Shown: positions 44,496 through 52,339 of the stretch, one piece after another
Layout of the letters: each line of letters starts with the position of its first letter
How positions within the stretch are numbered: the stretch's first letter is position 1
NCBI GenBank assembly: GCA_017447875.1
Contig: JAFSMP010000013.1
Span: 1-64,000, forward strand
DNA from: Paludibacteraceae bacterium
Lineage (GTDB): Bacteria; Bacteroidota; Bacteroidia; Bacteroidales; Paludibacteraceae
Reading direction: 5' to 3'
DNA: 64,000 bases
Program-made: the position numbers and the translations under genes
Notes under the pieces: generated by a model
Seen by the model: the letters and a program-made list of their open reading frames with translations, nothing else
Databases searched by the model: none
Told to the model about the DNA's origin: nothing

Positions 44496-45527
44496 TTACA
44501 AGGAGAAAAGGTACTCTAAGGCTTCGGAGGCTTCTTCAGGGGTGATCTCCTGATTGATGACCGGATGACCTATCGTTTGAATGAGTGTGCAGTTGATCTC
44601 AGCGGCACGCTCGTTCTTTTTGTCGTGCTGCATGAGCGTAATAAGCTGGTCACGGTCGGAACACTTGCATTGCGGTTTGCCGTAATAATGGAGCATGAGT
44701 TGGGTCAGCTGCTGCAGCGCTTCTTTCGGGCAGCCGAGCTTAACAACGCTCAGATAGAGTTCGGCGATCAGACCGTACACGACTGCGTAGCCATGCGGCA
44801 TCAGATTTCTGACTTCTGAATACTGAATACTGATCTCTTCCAATGCGTGCCCGAACGTATGACCCAAATTAAGTGCTTTACGCAGACCTGTTTCGCGCGG
44901 ATCGGCTTGAACAATATGTTCCTTGACCGCTACACATTGTTCGATGAGCGGTGCCAGCGTATCAAGCGGCATAGTGTCGAGATCGTATTGCAAGAGTCTT
45001 GACCACAAACATTCTCCATTGTCCATTGTCCATTGTCCATTGTCTATCAATCCTGTCTTCAGCATCTCACCGAAACCGCTGAGAAATTCGTGTGCCGGTA
45101 AGGTCTTTAACCACTCTGTGCTAATAATCGTCTCTACAGGTGGATAGAAAGCGCCAATACTGTTTTTCAGACCGTGGTAGTTAAAGCCTGTCTTACCACC
45201 GGAAGAAGCATCGACCATCGCCAGCAGCGTGGTAGGGATATTGATATAATCGATACCGCGTTTGTAGGTAGCTGCAGCGAAGCCTGCGAGGTCGGTGAGT
45301 ACTCCGCCGCCTACAGCAATCACCAGCCCCTTGCGTGTCATGTCTTGCGCAAAGAGAAAATCCCATATCTCCGTGACCGTCTCCAAGGACTTGACGGACT
45401 CATCTATCTTTATCCGCAAAGTCGGATACGGCAGATCCACCCTCACCGCCTCATCGGCAATGACACACACCTGCTCATAGCGTTTCAACCACTCCGCCAG
45501 CGCCTTATGTACATCTTGACAAACCAT
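44496..45527 (-). CDS. aroB: 3-dehydroquinate synthase
   Basis: A 343-residue enzyme of the shikimate pathway making 3-dehydroquinate from DAHP. Motifs: VIAVGGGVLTDLAGFAAATY, PTTLLAMVDASSGGKTGFN, LNLGHTFGHALE and the late MQHDKKNE. Four exact CCATTGT heptamers (45016-45043, plus strand) lie inside the gene and encode DNGQWTMDNG between GLI and CLWSRLL, a region where other AroB proteins are shorter. I use the ATG at 45527: an in-frame ATG at 45566 lies upstream of the -7 element and could not be in the message. The leader is then only a few nt. Confidence 0.92.
   Translation of the reverse strand: MVCQDVHKALAEWLKRYEQVCVIADEAVRVDLPYPTLRIKIDESVKSLETVTEIWDFLFAQDMTRKGLVIAVGGGVLTDLAGFAAATYKRGIDYINIPTTLLAMVDASSGGKTGFNYHGLKNSIGAFYPPVETIISTEWLKTLPAHEFLSGFGEMLKTGLIDNGQWTMDNGECLWSRLLQYDLDTMPLDTLAPLIEQCVAVKEHIVQADPRETGLRKALNLGHTFGHALEEISIQYSEVRNLMPHGYAVVYGLIAELYLSVVKLGCPKEALQQLTQLMLHYYGKPQCKCSDRDQLITLMQHDKKNERAAEINCTLIQTIGHPVINQEITPEEASEALEYLFSL
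45016..45043 (-). repeat. Heptanucleotide microsatellite inside aroB
   Basis: Four exact CCATTGT units in a row, with a degenerate fifth at 45010. Heptamers are not a multiple of three, so gain or loss of one would shift the aroB frame. Confidence 0.8.
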
Positions 45528-45535
45528 TTCGCCTG

Positions 45536-45566
45536 CAAAATTACTGCTTTTTTCTGAATTATGCAA
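45536..45566 (-). promoter_or_regulatory. Promoter of aroB
   Basis: Minus strand TTG at 45566-45564 and TAATTTTG at 45543-45536, leaving almost no leader before the ATG at 45527. Confidence 0.8.
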
Positions 45567-45603
45567 AAAAATGCAATTTTCTTACACTTTTTTGCTTAAA
45601 AAC

Positions 45604-45634
45604 TTGCCGATATCGGCAAAAATTAGTATCTTTG
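45604..45634 (+). promoter_or_regulatory. Promoter of fic with overlapping palindromic operator
   Basis: TTG at 45604 and TATCTTTG at 45627-45634. The TTG is the start of the perfect 16-bp palindrome TTGCCGATATCGGCAA (45604-45619), and a half-site TTGCCGAT recurs at 45656-45663, 1 bp before the ATG. Binding to the palindrome would block the promoter. Confidence 0.8.
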
Positions 45635-45664
45635 CAGCGAATTTTGAATTAAAACTTGCCGATT

Positions 45665-46549
45665 ATGGAATATATATCCGTCATTCAGTTTGCCGAAAAA
45701 TACGGTATTAGCGAGCGTACCGCGCGTAATTATTGTGCGGCAGGAAAGATCGATGGTGCCTTTCTAACAGGCAAAACATGGAATATCCCCACGGATGCCG
45801 TGCTACCCAAGAAAGGAAGAACCAAACTATCTCCGCTGTTGAATCGCTTACGTGAAGAAAAGGCGTCTAAACTTAAGGGCGGCATCTACCATCGTACGCA
45901 AATTGACCTGACCTACAACTCCAATCATATCGAAGGCAGCAAACTAACCAAGGAGCAGACGCGGTACATCTTCGAGACCAACACCCTTGGTATCACAACC
46001 GAGAACACCTCCGTGGACGATATCATGGAGACCGTGAACCACTTCCGCTGTATCGATTATGTCATCGATCACGCAACGGATAAGATTACTGAGGCACATA
46101 TCAAACAACTGCACGCTATCCTCAAAACGAACACCTCCGACAGCCGCAAGGATTGGTTCGCTGTGGGCGAATACAAGCAACTAGCCAACGAGGTTGGTGA
46201 ACAAGAGACGGTTGCACCCAAAGAGGTTCATCGCCACATGAAAGCTTTGCTTTCTAACTATAACGCACTCAAACAAGTGACGTTCGACGATATCCTGGAT
46301 TTCCATGTACGATTTGAACGTATCCATCCCTTCCAAGACGGTAACGGTCGTGTAGGGCGCTTGCTGCTTTTCTGGCAATGTCTGCAAAATGCCCAAGTGC
46401 CGTTTATCATTACCGACAAACTGCGTCTCTACTATTATCGCGGCATCCGTAACTGGGGCGACACCAACGGATATCTCCGCGATACCTGCCTAACTGCGCA
46501 AGACCAGTATAAGGCGTTGTTGGACTATTTCAAAGTGAAATTCAACTAA
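45665..46549 (+). CDS. fic: Fic family protein with N-terminal helix-turn-helix
   Basis: A 294-residue protein. The Fic motif is HPFQDGNGRVGR (221-232) with catalytic H221; such enzymes transfer AMP to target proteins. An inhibitory-type helix motif [S/T]xxxE[G/N] is present as S86-NHI-E90-G91 (SNHIEG) before the core, so activity is probably held in check. The N-terminal 45 residues (VIQFAEKYGISERTARNYCAAGKIDG) form a helix-turn-helix. The operator palindrome at the promoter suggests autorepression through it. ATG 45665 is preferred to an upstream TTG at 45656 that lies in the operator half-site. Target unknown. Confidence 0.92.
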   Translation: MEYISVIQFAEKYGISERTARNYCAAGKIDGAFLTGKTWNIPTDAVLPKKGRTKLSPLLNRLREEKASKLKGGIYHRTQIDLTYNSNHIEGSKLTKEQTRYIFETNTLGITTENTSVDDIMETVNHFRCIDYVIDHATDKITEAHIKQLHAILKTNTSDSRKDWFAVGEYKQLANEVGEQETVAPKEVHRHMKALLSNYNALKQVTFDDILDFHVRFERIHPFQDGNGRVGRLLLFWQCLQNAQVPFIITDKLRLYYYRGIRNWGDTNGYLRDTCLTAQDQYKALLDYFKVKFN

Positions 46550-46557
46550 TCTCCGTA

Positions 46558-46656
46558 GTACTGGTTTGGGCCGGTTGTGCGAAAAAGGCGGACCCGACGA
46601 TGGACAGGTCTGCGTTTGTGTCTATCACGGATGTGGTGCCGGATGCGATTAGATAA
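46558..46656 (+). pseudogene. Remnant of a VanX-type D-Ala-D-Ala dipeptidase
   Basis: Without a start codon, one frame reads VLVWAGCAKKAD, then MDRSAFVSITDVVPDAIR and stop. This equals a lipobox (Cys) plus the start of a M15D dipeptidase (typically xxITDVVPDAILEIRYYS); it is broken off at the conserved Ile. The signal-peptide start and the whole catalytic domain are gone. Confidence 0.6.
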
Positions 46657-46797
46657 TATCCAGGCACTGCTGTTTCAGATGGTACGCAATTGATTGAATA
46701 AAATGAAATTGTTCTGATTGTACTTTTCTCAGGCTCTTCTCGGGACTTGGTCCCGTGATGGTACTGTTCTAAACAGTATATTTATTCGATATACAAC
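46657..46797. other. Non-coding remnant between fic and araC
   Basis: No gene. It holds the hairpin TACTGTT-CTA-AACAGTA (46762-46778) and GGGAC-TTG(G)-GTCCC (46742-46754), which may terminate transcription from either side. Confidence 0.5.
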
Positions 46798-47697
46798 TTA
46801 CTCTTTCTTTTTCCTAAACGCTGCGGGGGAGATGCCTTCGTGACGCTTGAAGAAGGTGCCGAAATGGCTTTGGTTCTGGAAACCGAGCTGGTCGGCTATT
46901 TGCTGTATGGGCATAGGCGTGGTGGCAAGAAGTGTTTTGGCGCGTTGCATGAGTGCACTTTCGATAAACGAACTGGCAGGAATGCCGAGCGTCTCTTTGA
47001 CGGTGTTGGCTACGTAGCGCGTGGAGAGGCAAAGTTGGTCAGCATACCAATCGAGCGAGTGCTGTTGCTCACAATGGGCATCCACCAGGAGCATGAAACG
47101 ACCTGTGATATCTTCGTTGCGTGACATGGACGGCGCACGCATTTTGGTGTTGGCAATGTCCCCTGCCAGAAAATGGAAAAGCGAATGGACAAGCAACATC
47201 GTAGCTGTGCGGTTTTGCGAGGCAACCACTTCACGTAACAATTCAAAATAATGGATAACACCTTGCACCTTCTCTGCGCTCATGTGCCAAACGGGGTGGA
47301 TATAGATATGGGAAATGAGCGACAAAGGGAATTGGAGATTCATCTCCGCCATAAATTTTTGTGTGATGGAGATTACATAGAGTTCCAGATGCTGGCTGTT
47401 TGATTCCAATCGTCTTAAAAGGAATCCGGGAATAATCAGATAGCCATCGTTCTTTTGAAGATCATACGTGCGGTTGTTGATATAGGCTTTAAAACCTCCG
47501 CTGGTAACAAACTGCAAGGTGTAGCACGGAGAAAAAAACTCTTCCGGGAGCGTTTTTCGGAACAATTCATCCGTACCACCTTGGAATTTCATCACAGAGA
47601 CGTCATCCACAGAAGTCTCTCCAGGGATAAAACTCATCCACTTAAACACCGAGTAATCGGTCAATAGTTGGGTCTCGTTTTCTTGTTTTTCAGCCAT
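46798..47697 (-). CDS. AraC family transcriptional regulator
   Basis: A 299-residue regulator with an N-terminal cupin-like ligand domain (about 20-190; NNRTYDLQKNDGYLIIPG) and a C-terminal AraC HTH pair (SLDWYADQLCLSTRYVANTV; TPMPIQQIADQLGFQNQSHF, then GTFFKRHEGISPAAFRKKK). It is divergent from the glycosyltransferase gene, and a direct repeat GGATTAGWAGAAT in phase (47772 and 47802, 30 bp apart) lies between them, a good candidate binding site. Ligand unknown. Confidence 0.9.
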   Translation of the reverse strand: MAEKQENETQLLTDYSVFKWMSFIPGETSVDDVSVMKFQGGTDELFRKTLPEEFFSPCYTLQFVTSGGFKAYINNRTYDLQKNDGYLIIPGFLLRRLESNSQHLELYVISITQKFMAEMNLQFPLSLISHIYIHPVWHMSAEKVQGVIHYFELLREVVASQNRTATMLLVHSLFHFLAGDIANTKMRAPSMSRNEDITGRFMLLVDAHCEQQHSLDWYADQLCLSTRYVANTVKETLGIPASSFIESALMQRAKTLLATTPMPIQQIADQLGFQNQSHFGTFFKRHEGISPAAFRKKKE

Positions 47698-47738
47698 AAC
47701 AGTACGAATTGAATATACGAATTAAAACAATTTGTGTG

Positions 47739-47769
47739 CAAAGGTACAACAATTTTTTGACATGTGCAA
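47739..47769 (-). promoter_or_regulatory. Promoter of the AraC-type gene
   Basis: Minus strand TTG at 47769-47767 and TACCTTTG at 47746-47739. Confidence 0.75.
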
Positions 47770-47771
47770 GC

Positions 47772-47814
47772 GGATTAGTAGAATTAGAACAATCTTCGCA
47801 TGGATTAGAAGAAT
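47772..47814 (+). promoter_or_regulatory. Direct-repeat operator GGATTAGWAGAAT
   Basis: Copies at 47772-47784 and 47802-47814 differ at one base and are spaced by 30 bp, about three helical turns. The right copy lies where the TTG of the downstream promoter would be. This is how AraC-type activators often bind. Confidence 0.65.
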
Positions 47815-47834
47815 GCTAATTGCTTGTAAAGCAG

Positions 47835-47842
47835 TACTTTTG
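47835..47842 (+). promoter_or_regulatory. -7 element of the glycosyltransferase promoter
   Basis: TACTTTTG at 47835-47842 without a TTG at the usual distance (47812-47814 reads AAT), which fits an activator-dependent promoter. Confidence 0.65.
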
Positions 47843-47884
47843 CAGCCAATTTTGAAAAAAGGCATACATTTAACAACAAAATAT

Positions 47885-49144
47885 ATGAGGATTTTATTTG
47901 TAATTGACAGTTTCTATACGACCAACAATGGTACGTCGATCTCCGCGCAGCGTTTTGCAGGGGAGTTGCGCAAAAGAGGTCATGAAGTGAAAGTTCTCTG
48001 TTGGGACACTCCAGAGTACATTGAGAACAATTTGACAGATGGTGATTTCACTACAAAAAAGTTCCATATTCCGGTATTTCAGCCGTTGTGCGACAAACAC
48101 GATTTCAGTTTTGCGAAAAACAACAAAAACATTGTGCATGACGCATGCGACTGGGCGGACATAGTGCATATATTCGTGCCGTTTGGTATTTCCTGGGAAG
48201 CCATCGAGTACTGCAACCGCATCGGCAAACCCGTGACGGCAGCATTCCATATCCAACCAGAGAACATGACGTCATCGGTGAGCATGGGCAAGGTGGAATG
48301 GTTCAACGAACTGTTCTATCGCACATGGAGACGCGATATATACAATAAGGTGCGCCACATTCATGTTCCTTCTCAGTTCATGGGATCGATGATCGCCGAG
48401 CGTGGTTACACAGCGAAGATCTATCCGATTAGCAACGGTATCCAAGACGCGTTTATGGAAGCTGGGGAGAGAAAGAAATTGAAAAATGAAAGGTTAAAGG
48501 TGAAAGGTGAAGGTAAGAAGGATATCTTCAAAATAATGATGATCGGTCGTTTGAGCCAAGAGAAGCGTCAGGACGTCATCATCAACGCCGTCAAATATAG
48601 CAAGTACGCTGACCGTATTCAGTTGGTTTTCGCAGGACGTGGTCCCGAATACGACAAATACGTAGAGTTAGGCAAGGACCTTAAGCACCAACCGCAATTC
48701 ATCTATGTAGGCCGTGACGAGCTGATTGAGAACTTATTGGATACCGACCTGTATGTACATGCATCGGACATGGAGAGTGAGGCTATCAGCTGCATCGAAG
48801 CATTCTCAACCGGTCTGGTACCCGTTATTGCCAACAGCCACGTGAGTGCTACTCCTCAGTTCGCTATCGACGGTCGCAGCCTCTTTATTCCGGGCGATCC
48901 GAAAGACCTGGCCCGCGCTATCGACTACTGGCTGGACCATCCGGGTGAGCGTAAGTATATGGAAGAGCAGTACCGTCTGGCAGGTCGCAAATACAGCCTT
49001 GCTGCATCGGTAGAACAATTCGAACAGATGTTAAACAACGAAATCAAAGAAAATGAAGCGCGTGTTACTATTGAGCCTCTTCGCCCTGTTCGTCAGCGTG
49101 AGAGCCTTGGCCGCAGACTACGTCGCGTTGCCGCACTATTCTAA
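47885..49144 (+). CDS. Glycosyltransferase family 4 protein
   Basis: A 419-residue GT-B glycosyltransferase. N-terminal Rossmann half: MRILFVIDSFYTTNNGTSIS; C-terminal donor half: MMIGRLSQEKRQDVIINAV, then the EAISCIEAFSTGLVPVIA motif with the Glu pair. Near residue 205 a Lys-rich stretch (ERKKLKNERLKVKGEGKK) is encoded by AGGTGAA repeats (48487-48515). The last ~35 residues (from TIEPLRPVRQ, basic) overlap the next gene by 92 bp in another frame. Cytoplasmic or membrane-associated; sugar donor and acceptor unknown. Confidence 0.88.
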   Translation: MRILFVIDSFYTTNNGTSISAQRFAGELRKRGHEVKVLCWDTPEYIENNLTDGDFTTKKFHIPVFQPLCDKHDFSFAKNNKNIVHDACDWADIVHIFVPFGISWEAIEYCNRIGKPVTAAFHIQPENMTSSVSMGKVEWFNELFYRTWRRDIYNKVRHIHVPSQFMGSMIAERGYTAKIYPISNGIQDAFMEAGERKKLKNERLKVKGEGKKDIFKIMMIGRLSQEKRQDVIINAVKYSKYADRIQLVFAGRGPEYDKYVELGKDLKHQPQFIYVGRDELIENLLDTDLYVHASDMESEAISCIEAFSTGLVPVIANSHVSATPQFAIDGRSLFIPGDPKDLARAIDYWLDHPGERKYMEEQYRLAGRKYSLAASVEQFEQMLNNEIKENEARVTIEPLRPVRQRESLGRRLRRVAALF

Positions 49145-49385
49145 GACGGACAAAGGTCTGTTCGGCGGCACCGTAGGCAAAGGCCGCATGTACTTCGACC
49201 TCACTCTGCCGGGACTAACATCCAATGCTTTAGTGGACATCGGAATGAGTATGTCGCATCTACCGGGTATAATAGGACAAGTCCCCAGATGGTTTGCAAT
49301 GTTCAGCCCAACCGCCTGCCCGTACAGCGAACTGTACGCAGCACCCAAATCAACTATAATGATAACTTTTAGAACGTATTTTTAA
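49053..49385 (+). CDS. Short secreted protein of unknown function
   Basis: A 110-residue protein with a clear signal peptide (MKRVLLLSLFALFVSVRALA). The mature part starts ADYVALPHYS and includes GGTVGKGRMYFDLTLPGL and APKSTIMITFRTYF, which looks like beta-strands but matches no family I recognise; it may be a truncated larger secreted protein. It starts 92 bp before the end of the glycosyltransferase gene. The signal peptide supports this frame; the long overlap is odd and may mean that the end of the glycosyltransferase is an extension. Confidence 0.55.
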   Translation: MKRVLLLSLFALFVSVRALAADYVALPHYSKTDKGLFGGTVGKGRMYFDLTLPGLTSNALVDIGMSMSHLPGIIGQVPRWFAMFSPTACPYSELYAAPKSTIMITFRTYF

Positions 49386-49397
49386 AATTATACAATT

Positions 49398-50375
49398 ATG
49401 AAAAACGAAGTTAATCGTGCCCCTGAGGCTAAGAAAAACGATAATATAAATAAATATTTAATAGGAGCCCTTGCATTGGGTCTCACCATCACATTCTTAT
49501 TTTTAGCATTGGGCGCACATGCCCAAGAACGTGTTGAACCACTGCCATTCGGTGATTTCGAGCACTGGACAGAACGTCAGATCAAAGAATCATGGCTCAT
49601 CGGTGGCCAAACCAGAACGCTCTATAAAATAGGTGGTCCGTGGAGCAGTAGCAATGCGCACGCCAAAGCGATGGGCGTGGATAAAGTGTCGGTGAGTGTG
49701 ACGCCGGAGAAACGCGGTAACGGTACGTGCTGCCGCATGCAGAGTACACTCGAAGAAGTGAGCGCTGTCGGTATTGATTTCAAGGCTCTTGCTACCGGTT
49801 CCATCTACACGGGTACGATGCTGGACGTAGTAGGCATGAAGCAGAGTTCGGACCCTAATTCGGCTATCGACATGGGCGTACCGTTTACGGACAGACCTAC
49901 AGCGCTCGTCCTTGATTACAAAGCGCTCATCCAAGACGCCGCAGCTGTCTATGCGCCTGCTAAGACCAAAGTGAAAGAAGTCAACGGACGTGACAAAGGA
50001 CATATCACGCTCATCCTCCAACATCGCTGGGAAGAGAACGGACACGTCTATGCGTATCGCGTTGGAACAGCGGTTAAGTACATCAATCAAACCACCGACT
50101 GGAACAATAATTTCCGTCTACCGATTCAGTACGGCGAGGCAGGCAAAGCGGTCAAAGAACTGTCAACCAACCGCCACAAGACCCATAACAGTCAAGGTCA
50201 GATGGTGTACATCGAGGAAGTGGATTTCCGCGAAGATGTGCAACCTACGCACCTCATTATTCAAATCTCTGCCGGTTCGATGGCTCCGTTTACAGGCTGC
50301 CCTGGAAACACCGTGTGGGTAGATAATATTGCACTTGTGTACAACAACTCATCATTAGCATACAATGAAAAATAA
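49398..50375 (+). CDS. PCMD domain-containing secreted protein
   Basis: A 325-residue protein with an N-terminal signal anchor (about 20-41, LIGALALGLTITFLFLALGA) and then a PCMD-like (putative carbohydrate metabolism) domain: FGDFEHWTERQIKESWLIG near the start, FTDRPTALVLDYKAL in the middle, and SAGSMAPFTGCPGNTVWVDNIAL at the end. PCMD proteins are Bacteroidetes surface proteins linked to glycans. Genes for a glycosyltransferase and an esterase flank it, which supports a glycan role. It overlaps the esterase gene by 11 bp. Confidence 0.8.
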   Translation: MKNEVNRAPEAKKNDNINKYLIGALALGLTITFLFLALGAHAQERVEPLPFGDFEHWTERQIKESWLIGGQTRTLYKIGGPWSSSNAHAKAMGVDKVSVSVTPEKRGNGTCCRMQSTLEEVSAVGIDFKALATGSIYTGTMLDVVGMKQSSDPNSAIDMGVPFTDRPTALVLDYKALIQDAAAVYAPAKTKVKEVNGRDKGHITLILQHRWEENGHVYAYRVGTAVKYINQTTDWNNNFRLPIQYGEAGKAVKELSTNRHKTHNSQGQMVYIEEVDFREDVQPTHLIIQISAGSMAPFTGCPGNTVWVDNIALVYNNSSLAYNEK

Positions 50376-51531
50376 AGGGTTATATGGTTTCATCTTATTG
50401 CTGATGTGTAGTGTTTCCGCGCCGGTCTGGGCGCGGAAACATCGGATAAATATCCCTACGGCTTATGACCAACCATCTGTAGTGGTCAACGAAGATAGCA
50501 CGGTTTCCTTCTGCTACTGCGGACCAGGCAAACGTGTCAAAGTGCTCGGCGATTTCCAGTACGCGGGCAAAGATAGTTCGCGCTACAGCGACATGCGGAC
50601 GCAAAAAATAAAAATGCAACGTGGTCTGGATGGTTGTATGCACGCGACCACCAAGCCGCTTGTGCCGGAGACATACACCTATTGTTTCCGTGTCAACGGT
50701 AAGCGCCAAACGGATACACACAACAACGACACGGCTTGGCAGATGACGCATAAATGGAATATTGTCTCTGTCGGCGGAACACCACAGGCAGACCTGTATC
50801 TCCAACCCGAAATACACGGACAACTTATTCAAACCAAATGGTACGATCGTTCGGAGGGAATCAACCGTCGCGTCAATATATACCTGCCGGCTGCGTATGT
50901 CCAAATGGTAAATGGTAAATGTCCAAATGGTACATTTCCTGTCCTCTATCTCCTCCATGGCATCAACGGCTATGAAGGCTCATGGGCGGAACGCGGACGA
51001 GCCATACAAATTATTGAGAACCTCATCGCTTCGGATAGTATCGCCCCTCTCATCGTTGTTATGCCGGATTGCAATACCGGCGTGCATGAAGACCGACCGA
51101 GTCATCACACGCTTTGGAACAATGTCTGGCACTATCCGCGGCTGTGCCGTGACCATAGTTTTGAATTGGCTTTGGAAGACCTTATGCAGTATATAGATAC
51201 CACCTACCGCGTGTCCGACCAACGGTATATAGCGGGGTTTTCTTCCGGCGCACGCATAGCGGCGAACATCGTCAACAGCTATCCGGACAAGTTCCTGGCT
51301 GTCGGTCTCTTCTCGCCAGTGGTTTACAAGGAGCAGATGCCGAAAACAAACATACCGCCTTTTTATATCTACATGGGTAAAGACGATATGTTTATCAATA
51401 ACGGGCGGCGATTCCATAAACGCCTGACCAAAAGCGGAATAGACCATTTCTACATGGAGAATGAAGGTGGTCATACTTGGCGCAACTGGCGGATCTATTT
51501 ATCAGATTTTATGGTAAAAATAAATCAATAA
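50365..51531 (+). CDS. Secreted esterase, CE1-like alpha/beta hydrolase
   Basis: A 388-residue protein with a signal peptide, an N-terminal CBM48-like E-set domain (about 45-140; VKVLGDFQYAGKDSSR) and an esterase domain (about 165-388). The nucleophile is S293 in GFSSG; the acid is in GKDDMF and the His in GGHTWRNWR. A 12-bp direct repeat (GTCCAAATGGTA at 50899 and 50921) encodes part of VQMVNGKCPNG before VLYLLHG. Such enzymes remove feruloyl or acetyl groups from plant polysaccharides. Last gene of the AraC-controlled cluster. Confidence 0.85.
   Translation: MKNKGLYGFILLLMCSVSAPVWARKHRINIPTAYDQPSVVVNEDSTVSFCYCGPGKRVKVLGDFQYAGKDSSRYSDMRTQKIKMQRGLDGCMHATTKPLVPETYTYCFRVNGKRQTDTHNNDTAWQMTHKWNIVSVGGTPQADLYLQPEIHGQLIQTKWYDRSEGINRRVNIYLPAAYVQMVNGKCPNGTFPVLYLLHGINGYEGSWAERGRAIQIIENLIASDSIAPLIVVMPDCNTGVHEDRPSHHTLWNNVWHYPRLCRDHSFELALEDLMQYIDTTYRVSDQRYIAGFSSGARIAANIVNSYPDKFLAVGLFSPVVYKEQMPKTNIPPFYIYMGKDDMFINNGRRFHKRLTKSGIDHFYMENEGGHTWRNWRIYLSDFMVKINQ
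50899..50932 (+). repeat. In-gene repeat in the esterase
   Basis: GTCCAAATGGTA at 50899-50910 and 50921-50932, with AATGGTAAAT between them. Confidence 0.65.
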
Positions 51532-51574
51532 TAGCCAATATGGGCGCAATACAACGTCATTTCTGTCAAAAAAT

Positions 51575-51605
51575 TTGCATATTCCAAATATTTTTCGTAC
51601 CTTTG
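51575..51605 (+). promoter_or_regulatory. Promoter without an obvious gene
   Basis: TTG at 51575 (TTGCATATTCC) and TACCTTTG at 51598-51605, spacing 23. No coding sequence of note follows before the convergent gene at 51753. Confidence 0.7.
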
Positions 51606-51609
51606 CACA

Positions 51610-51690
51610 ACTTTTTTGAATGACATACACAATAAGGATTATTCCGTTGTGAAAACATTCAGGGTGGGGCGTAAGCCTCGCCCTTTAATT
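51610..51690 (+). ncRNA. Possible small RNA downstream of 51575 promoter
   Basis: The transcript would contain GGGCG-TAAGCCT-CGCCC followed by TTTAATTTT, a weak terminator-like hairpin. A TTG-started open frame (51616-51813) runs on but is probably not coding. If transcription reads past the hairpin it would be antisense to the MAK-family gene at 51753-52190. Low confidence. Confidence 0.35.
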
Positions 51691-51752
51691 TTGTCTATTA
51701 TCCCACATTATTCGGCGAAAATAGCGCAAGCCTTGCGCTGCACTAACAAAAA

Positions 51753-52190
51753 TCAGAATTGGGGATTTTCTTTGCGGAGGACGGCACGGATGAAGTTGTC
51801 TATACGGGCATAGATGGTGTAGTTGCCGTCCTTGTCTTTGGGAGCGATCGGATCGGGTTTGCCTTTTAGTTGGGCATAGAAACGGGCTTTGAGAGAGTCC
51901 AAGAAGGCTTGTTTGGGTTCCGGAAGGGAAGTATGGTTTTTGAGGGCATCAGTGAATTCCTTAGCTAAATGGGAAGCGCCACCAAATGCATTTTGGTTTG
52001 CCAGTTCCTTTCCAATTGCAGGGTGTGCTTTAAAGTTACGAGGATTAGGTTTAAACACCTCCAGACGTCCGATTTTGGTGATATTACCATCGTAGTCATG
52101 GAAGTGTTTTTTGCGGATAGTGAGCCCGTTTTTCGTGTTGAGCGAGCCTATGATTTCGTTCACTGAGGAGTCATGATGAATTTTAGCCAT
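51753..52190 (-). CDS. Orphan MAK-family protein
   Basis: A 145-residue protein starting MAKIHHDSSVNEIIGSLNTK. It resembles the MAK proteins at 2109, 3697 and 4261 in its start (MAK, then IIGSL like VSGAL), basic character and general layout, with NPRNFKAHPAIGKELANQNAFGG and YARIDNFIRAVLRK as its own conserved-looking parts. No signal peptide. It has a separate promoter and an elaborate leader with a dyad and direct repeats, so it is likely controlled. Function unknown. Confidence 0.6.
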   Translation of the reverse strand: MAKIHHDSSVNEIIGSLNTKNGLTIRKKHFHDYDGNITKIGRLEVFKPNPRNFKAHPAIGKELANQNAFGGASHLAKEFTDALKNHTSLPEPKQAFLDSLKARFYAQLKGKPDPIAPKDKDGNYTIYARIDNFIRAVLRKENPQF

Positions 52191-52215
52191 ATTGATAGTC
52201 CTTAATACTTGTTAT

Positions 52216-52268
52216 TTCGCACTTATCGCATACAAGTCGCATACTTACCGCGCACTTATCACGCACTA
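52216..52268 (-). repeat. CGCACTTATC-type direct repeats in the leader
   Basis: Units of about 10 bp (CGCACTTATC, GCATACAAGTC, GCATACTTACC, GCGCACTTATC, CGCACTATT) follow each other in the 5' leader of the MAK gene. Confidence 0.6.
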
Positions 52269-52290
52269 TTTTTTGCATGCCAAATGCTTG

Positions 52291-52315
52291 GTATTATATA
52301 CGCAGTATATAATAC
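52291..52315 (-). promoter_or_regulatory. 11-bp perfect dyad in the leader of the MAK gene
   Basis: GTATTATATAC (52291-52301) and GTATATAATAC (52305-52315) with spacer GCA, about 20 nt downstream of the predicted start of transcription. Either an operator or an RNA hairpin. Confidence 0.7.
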
Positions 52316-52339
52316 TAGCTTGTTGAATATTTTTCGATG

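Noticed and set aside
51616..51813. TTG-started 65-residue frame
   Set aside because: It overlaps the convergent MAK gene, has no family, and a weak hairpin lies inside it.
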